Source: UBA12202 sp002691725 (GTDB taxonomy: Bacteria > Pseudomonadota > Alphaproteobacteria > Puniceispirillales > UBA1172). From it: DNA of 64,000 nt. Numbering within the stretch: position 1 is the first letter of the stretch; each line of letters opens with the position of its first letter. This document shows, one piece after another, positions 62,168-64,000 of this stretch. A program made the position numbers and the translations under genes. A model generated the notes under the pieces. The model saw only the letters and a list, made by a program, of their open reading frames with translations. It was not told the origin of the DNA and did no database searches. The stretch is from contig CBFIAU010000009.1 of the NCBI GenBank assembly GCA_965660675.1, positions 58,266 to 122,265 on the forward strand. The letters run 5' to 3'.

Positions 62168-63181
62168 ATGACTATGAGCCCGACCACAAACAAGACCATC
62201 ATGAACGTTATTGAAATGCAAGAGGCTGGCACCCCAGACGTACTCATCGCAGGATCACGAGAAATCCCTCAACCTGCTGATAATGAAGTGCTGATCAAAG
62301 TGGTGGCAGCAGGGGTTAATGGCCCTGATTTAGTGCAGAGACGCGGGCATTACCCGCCACCAAAAGGGGCATCTGATCTGTTAGGGCTGGAAGTATCGGG
62401 CATTATCACCGCGACGGGCAAAGCGGTTAGCCAGTGGCATATTGGCGCGGCTGTCATCGCGCTGACCAATGGTGGCGGTTATGCCGAATATGTCACTGTC
62501 AGGGCTGATCATGTACTGTCTGTCCCGGAAGGCGTAAATCTAATTGATGCGGCTGGTATACCAGAAACCTTTTTCACGGTCTGGAGCAATGTTTTTCATC
62601 CAACGCCGCGACCATCAGGATCACGTTTTCTGGTTCATGGTGGTGCTGGCGGCATTGGTTCAACGGCTATACAGCTGGGCGCGGCAATGGGGTATGAGGT
62701 GCTGACGACGATTGCTCATGCTGATGAGGCAGAATGGTGCATAAATCTGGGGGCAAGCCAAGCGATCAATTATAGTGATGACGATTTTGTTGCCATCGCG
62801 CGTGAAGCAGGCGGCGCCGACTTGATCCTTGATATTATTGGCGGTGATTATATTGCGCGCAATATTAAGGCGGCACGCGCGGATGGCCGGATTATTCAGC
62901 TGGCATTTAACCATGGCTCAAAGGTTGAGATTGATTTAATGCCAGTGATGTTGAAACGGCTAACATTCACAGGTTCAACCTTGCGGTCGCGGCCAGATGC
63001 GTTCAAGGCGCTGATAGCCAGCGAATTAGAGGCGAAGGTATGGCCGTTCTTTGCCAATACGTCGATAACAACGACTACCCATATAACTATGCCACTAGCC
63101 GAAGCCGCCAATGCGCATCGCATGATGGAAGCCGCTAGCCATAAGGGGAAAATTCTATTGCTGACCGGCTTTGAAGGCTAG
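62168..63181 (+). CDS. NAD(P)H:quinone oxidoreductase-like (PIG3/Qor-type MDR)
   Basis: A 337-residue medium-chain dehydrogenase without the structural zinc Cys cluster. It has the quinone-reductase segment AAGVNGPDLVQRRGHYPPPKGASDLLGLEVSG, the cofactor motif HGGAGGIGSTAIQLG, and the C-terminal FKALIASELEAKVWPFF. This matches the TP53I3/PIG3 quinone oxidoreductase group that uses NADPH. The in vivo substrate is unknown. TTGAGGATAT precedes ATG 62168. Confidence 0.87.
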   Translation: MTMSPTTNKTIMNVIEMQEAGTPDVLIAGSREIPQPADNEVLIKVVAAGVNGPDLVQRRGHYPPPKGASDLLGLEVSGIITATGKAVSQWHIGAAVIALTNGGGYAEYVTVRADHVLSVPEGVNLIDAAGIPETFFTVWSNVFHPTPRPSGSRFLVHGGAGGIGSTAIQLGAAMGYEVLTTIAHADEAEWCINLGASQAINYSDDDFVAIAREAGGADLILDIIGGDYIARNIKAARADGRIIQLAFNHGSKVEIDLMPVMLKRLTFTGSTLRSRPDAFKALIASELEAKVWPFFANTSITTTTHITMPLAEAANAHRMMEAASHKGKILLLTGFEG

Positions 63182-63219
63182 ATTTGGCTTATATAAACCG
63201 CATATCAAAGTAGGCGCTA

Positions 63220-64000
63220 TCAGAGCAATTCGGTCGGGATAGTGTCACTGACACTGATCTCATCGCCGAATAGATCATCGACATAATCCAGCCCTTGAGA
63301 GTTGAGCACAATATCACCTGCCGCTGATGGCACAGCATTACCGCTAGTAAATGCCGCGTTTAGATCAGTATTACCGGCACTCGTAATTCCGAACGCTGTC
63401 TTTAATTGTTCCACGCTATGCGCGGCGTCAAAGTTCACCGTCAGCGTATTACTGCTATCAATAGCGAATTTCACACCTGTGTAAGATGAGGAGCCCCCGT
63501 CATAGCTAACCGCTACGCTGGTCATCCGACTCATCAGTCCGTCAAGCGTGGGTACAGCACCGTTCGTGTCAACAAACCGCAGGCTATCCGTGCCGAGGCT
63601 GAAATCATTGATAGTATCACTGCCATCGGTTGTGGTGAGGCTGCTGGCATCATGATCATCATTCACAGTATAGACGACTTCTTCCGCCCCGTTAGAAAGC
63701 GTCATGGTGTCATCCCCGTTATTGCCCTGAATCACCCAATCGCCAGTTCCATCAGCAATGGTGATGGTATCATCCCCATCACTGCCGATCGCAACACTGC
63801 GGCTGGTATCAGCCTCAAAGCTGAGCCCCAGCAGTTTGCTAACAGAACTCTGGCCAGCATTCTTGAAGGTGAACTTATTCAAGTGAAAAATATCATCAAA
63901 TGTCTGAACACCATCTTCGATCCAGTCTCTTCTAAACACAGCCCAGTCAACCGGATCCTTCAATTCAATGGTCAAGACCGAGCCAGCCAGCTTGCCGCTG
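63220..64000 (-). CDS. RTX-like secreted protein, C-terminal part (5' end outside window)
   Basis: The reading frame runs through the right edge, so the gene starts outside. The visible 259 residues hold degenerate RTX nonapeptides (GSDGDDTITIADGTG, GNNGDDTMTL) and a TINDFSLGTDSLRF segment, typical of calcium-binding beta-roll proteins exported by type I systems. The C-terminal hydrophobic/acidic tail is compatible with an uncleaved T1SS signal. An enzyme or adhesin domain may lie upstream and is not seen. It converges on the quinone oxidoreductase gene. Confidence 0.75.
   Translation of the reverse strand, partial: SGKLAGSVLTIELKDPVDWAVFRRDWIEDGVQTFDDIFHLNKFTFKNAGQSSVSKLLGLSFEADTSRSVAIGSDGDDTITIADGTGDWVIQGNNGDDTMTLSNGAEEVVYTVNDDHDASSLTTTDGSDTINDFSLGTDSLRFVDTNGAVPTLDGLMSRMTSVAVSYDGGSSSYTGVKFAIDSSNTLTVNFDAAHSVEQLKTAFGITSAGNTDLNAAFTSGNAVPSAAGDIVLNSQGLDYVDDLFGDEISVSDTIPTELL

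Noticed and set aside
62554..62563. Perfect TGGTATACCA palindrome
   Set aside because: It lies within the quinone oxidoreductase coding sequence, so I do not call it an operator; it is kept as a caution on the motif.
1..64000. CRISPR arrays, insertion sequences, prophage or integrase genes
   Set aside because: No repeat-spacer pattern, transposase, integrase or phage structural gene was seen in any frame.

Overview
The window is 64 kb of compact bacterial chromosome. I count 57 protein-coding genes, one of them open at each edge, and one tRNA. No gap exceeds about 310 bp. The gene content suggests a marine alphaproteobacterium: a RibH2-type lumazine synthase, an ScfR/RamB-type regulator, monothiol Grx beside BolA, PurS/PurQ/PurL as separate genes, an FdsGB-type formate dehydrogenase, a tripartite tricarboxylate transporter (TTT) and oxalate catabolism. 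A SAR116-like lineage would fit, but this is inference. I see no prophage, insertion sequence or CRISPR array.

Positions 1-23 kb are mostly housekeeping. They hold a histidine phosphatase end, long-form HPF, a 2OG-Fe(II) oxygenase, a class III aminotransferase, an SDR/GMC/FAD oxidoreductase group, a flavin reductase, an HD hydrolase, a nucleosidase whose 3' end runs into tRNA-Leu(UAA), rhomboid, a CinA-like protein, sfsA-map, radC, and the purine run purB-purC-purS-purQ-purL followed by bolA-grxD and an EamA exporter. From 22 to 34 kb a minus-strand run holds gor, class II DAHP synthase, a nicotinate phosphoribosyltransferase-like gene, nadE, gltX, cysS, cimA, trmJ and rpsD. Next come a small unknown protein, a GST, a beta-hydroxyacid dehydrogenase and ribH.

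The most distinctive region is 37-62 kb. One minus-strand operon (52.1 to 44.5 kb) encodes a GntR/FCD regulator continuous in frame with oxalyl-CoA decarboxylase, then formyl-CoA:oxalate CoA-transferase, a 10-formyl-THF-hydrolase-like formyltransferase, formate-THF ligase and a tandem Usp protein. It would turn oxalate into CO2 plus a one-carbon unit that can leave as formate or enter the folate pool. The formate can then be oxidised by the NAD-linked formate dehydrogenase at 57.4-61.9 kb (a NuoE/NuoF-like fusion plus FdsA). sucCD is divergent to the oxalate operon, and a candidate GntR operator lies in the shared gap. A second operon (44.4 to 37.1 kb) joins TctC-TctB-TctA to an unrecognised P-loop protein and a cytoplasmic BisC-like molybdoenzyme. 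Its promoter shares a near-identical block and inverted repeat with the gap between a PanE-like reductase and an ScfR-family regulator at 55.7-55.9 kb, which suggests one regulon.

Short tandem repeats of 12, 15 or 18 bp, all in frame, expand the termini, loops or linkers of at least five proteins. Several intergenic inverted repeats look like structured RNA. The last gene is the C-terminal part of an RTX-like secreted protein that runs off the right edge.
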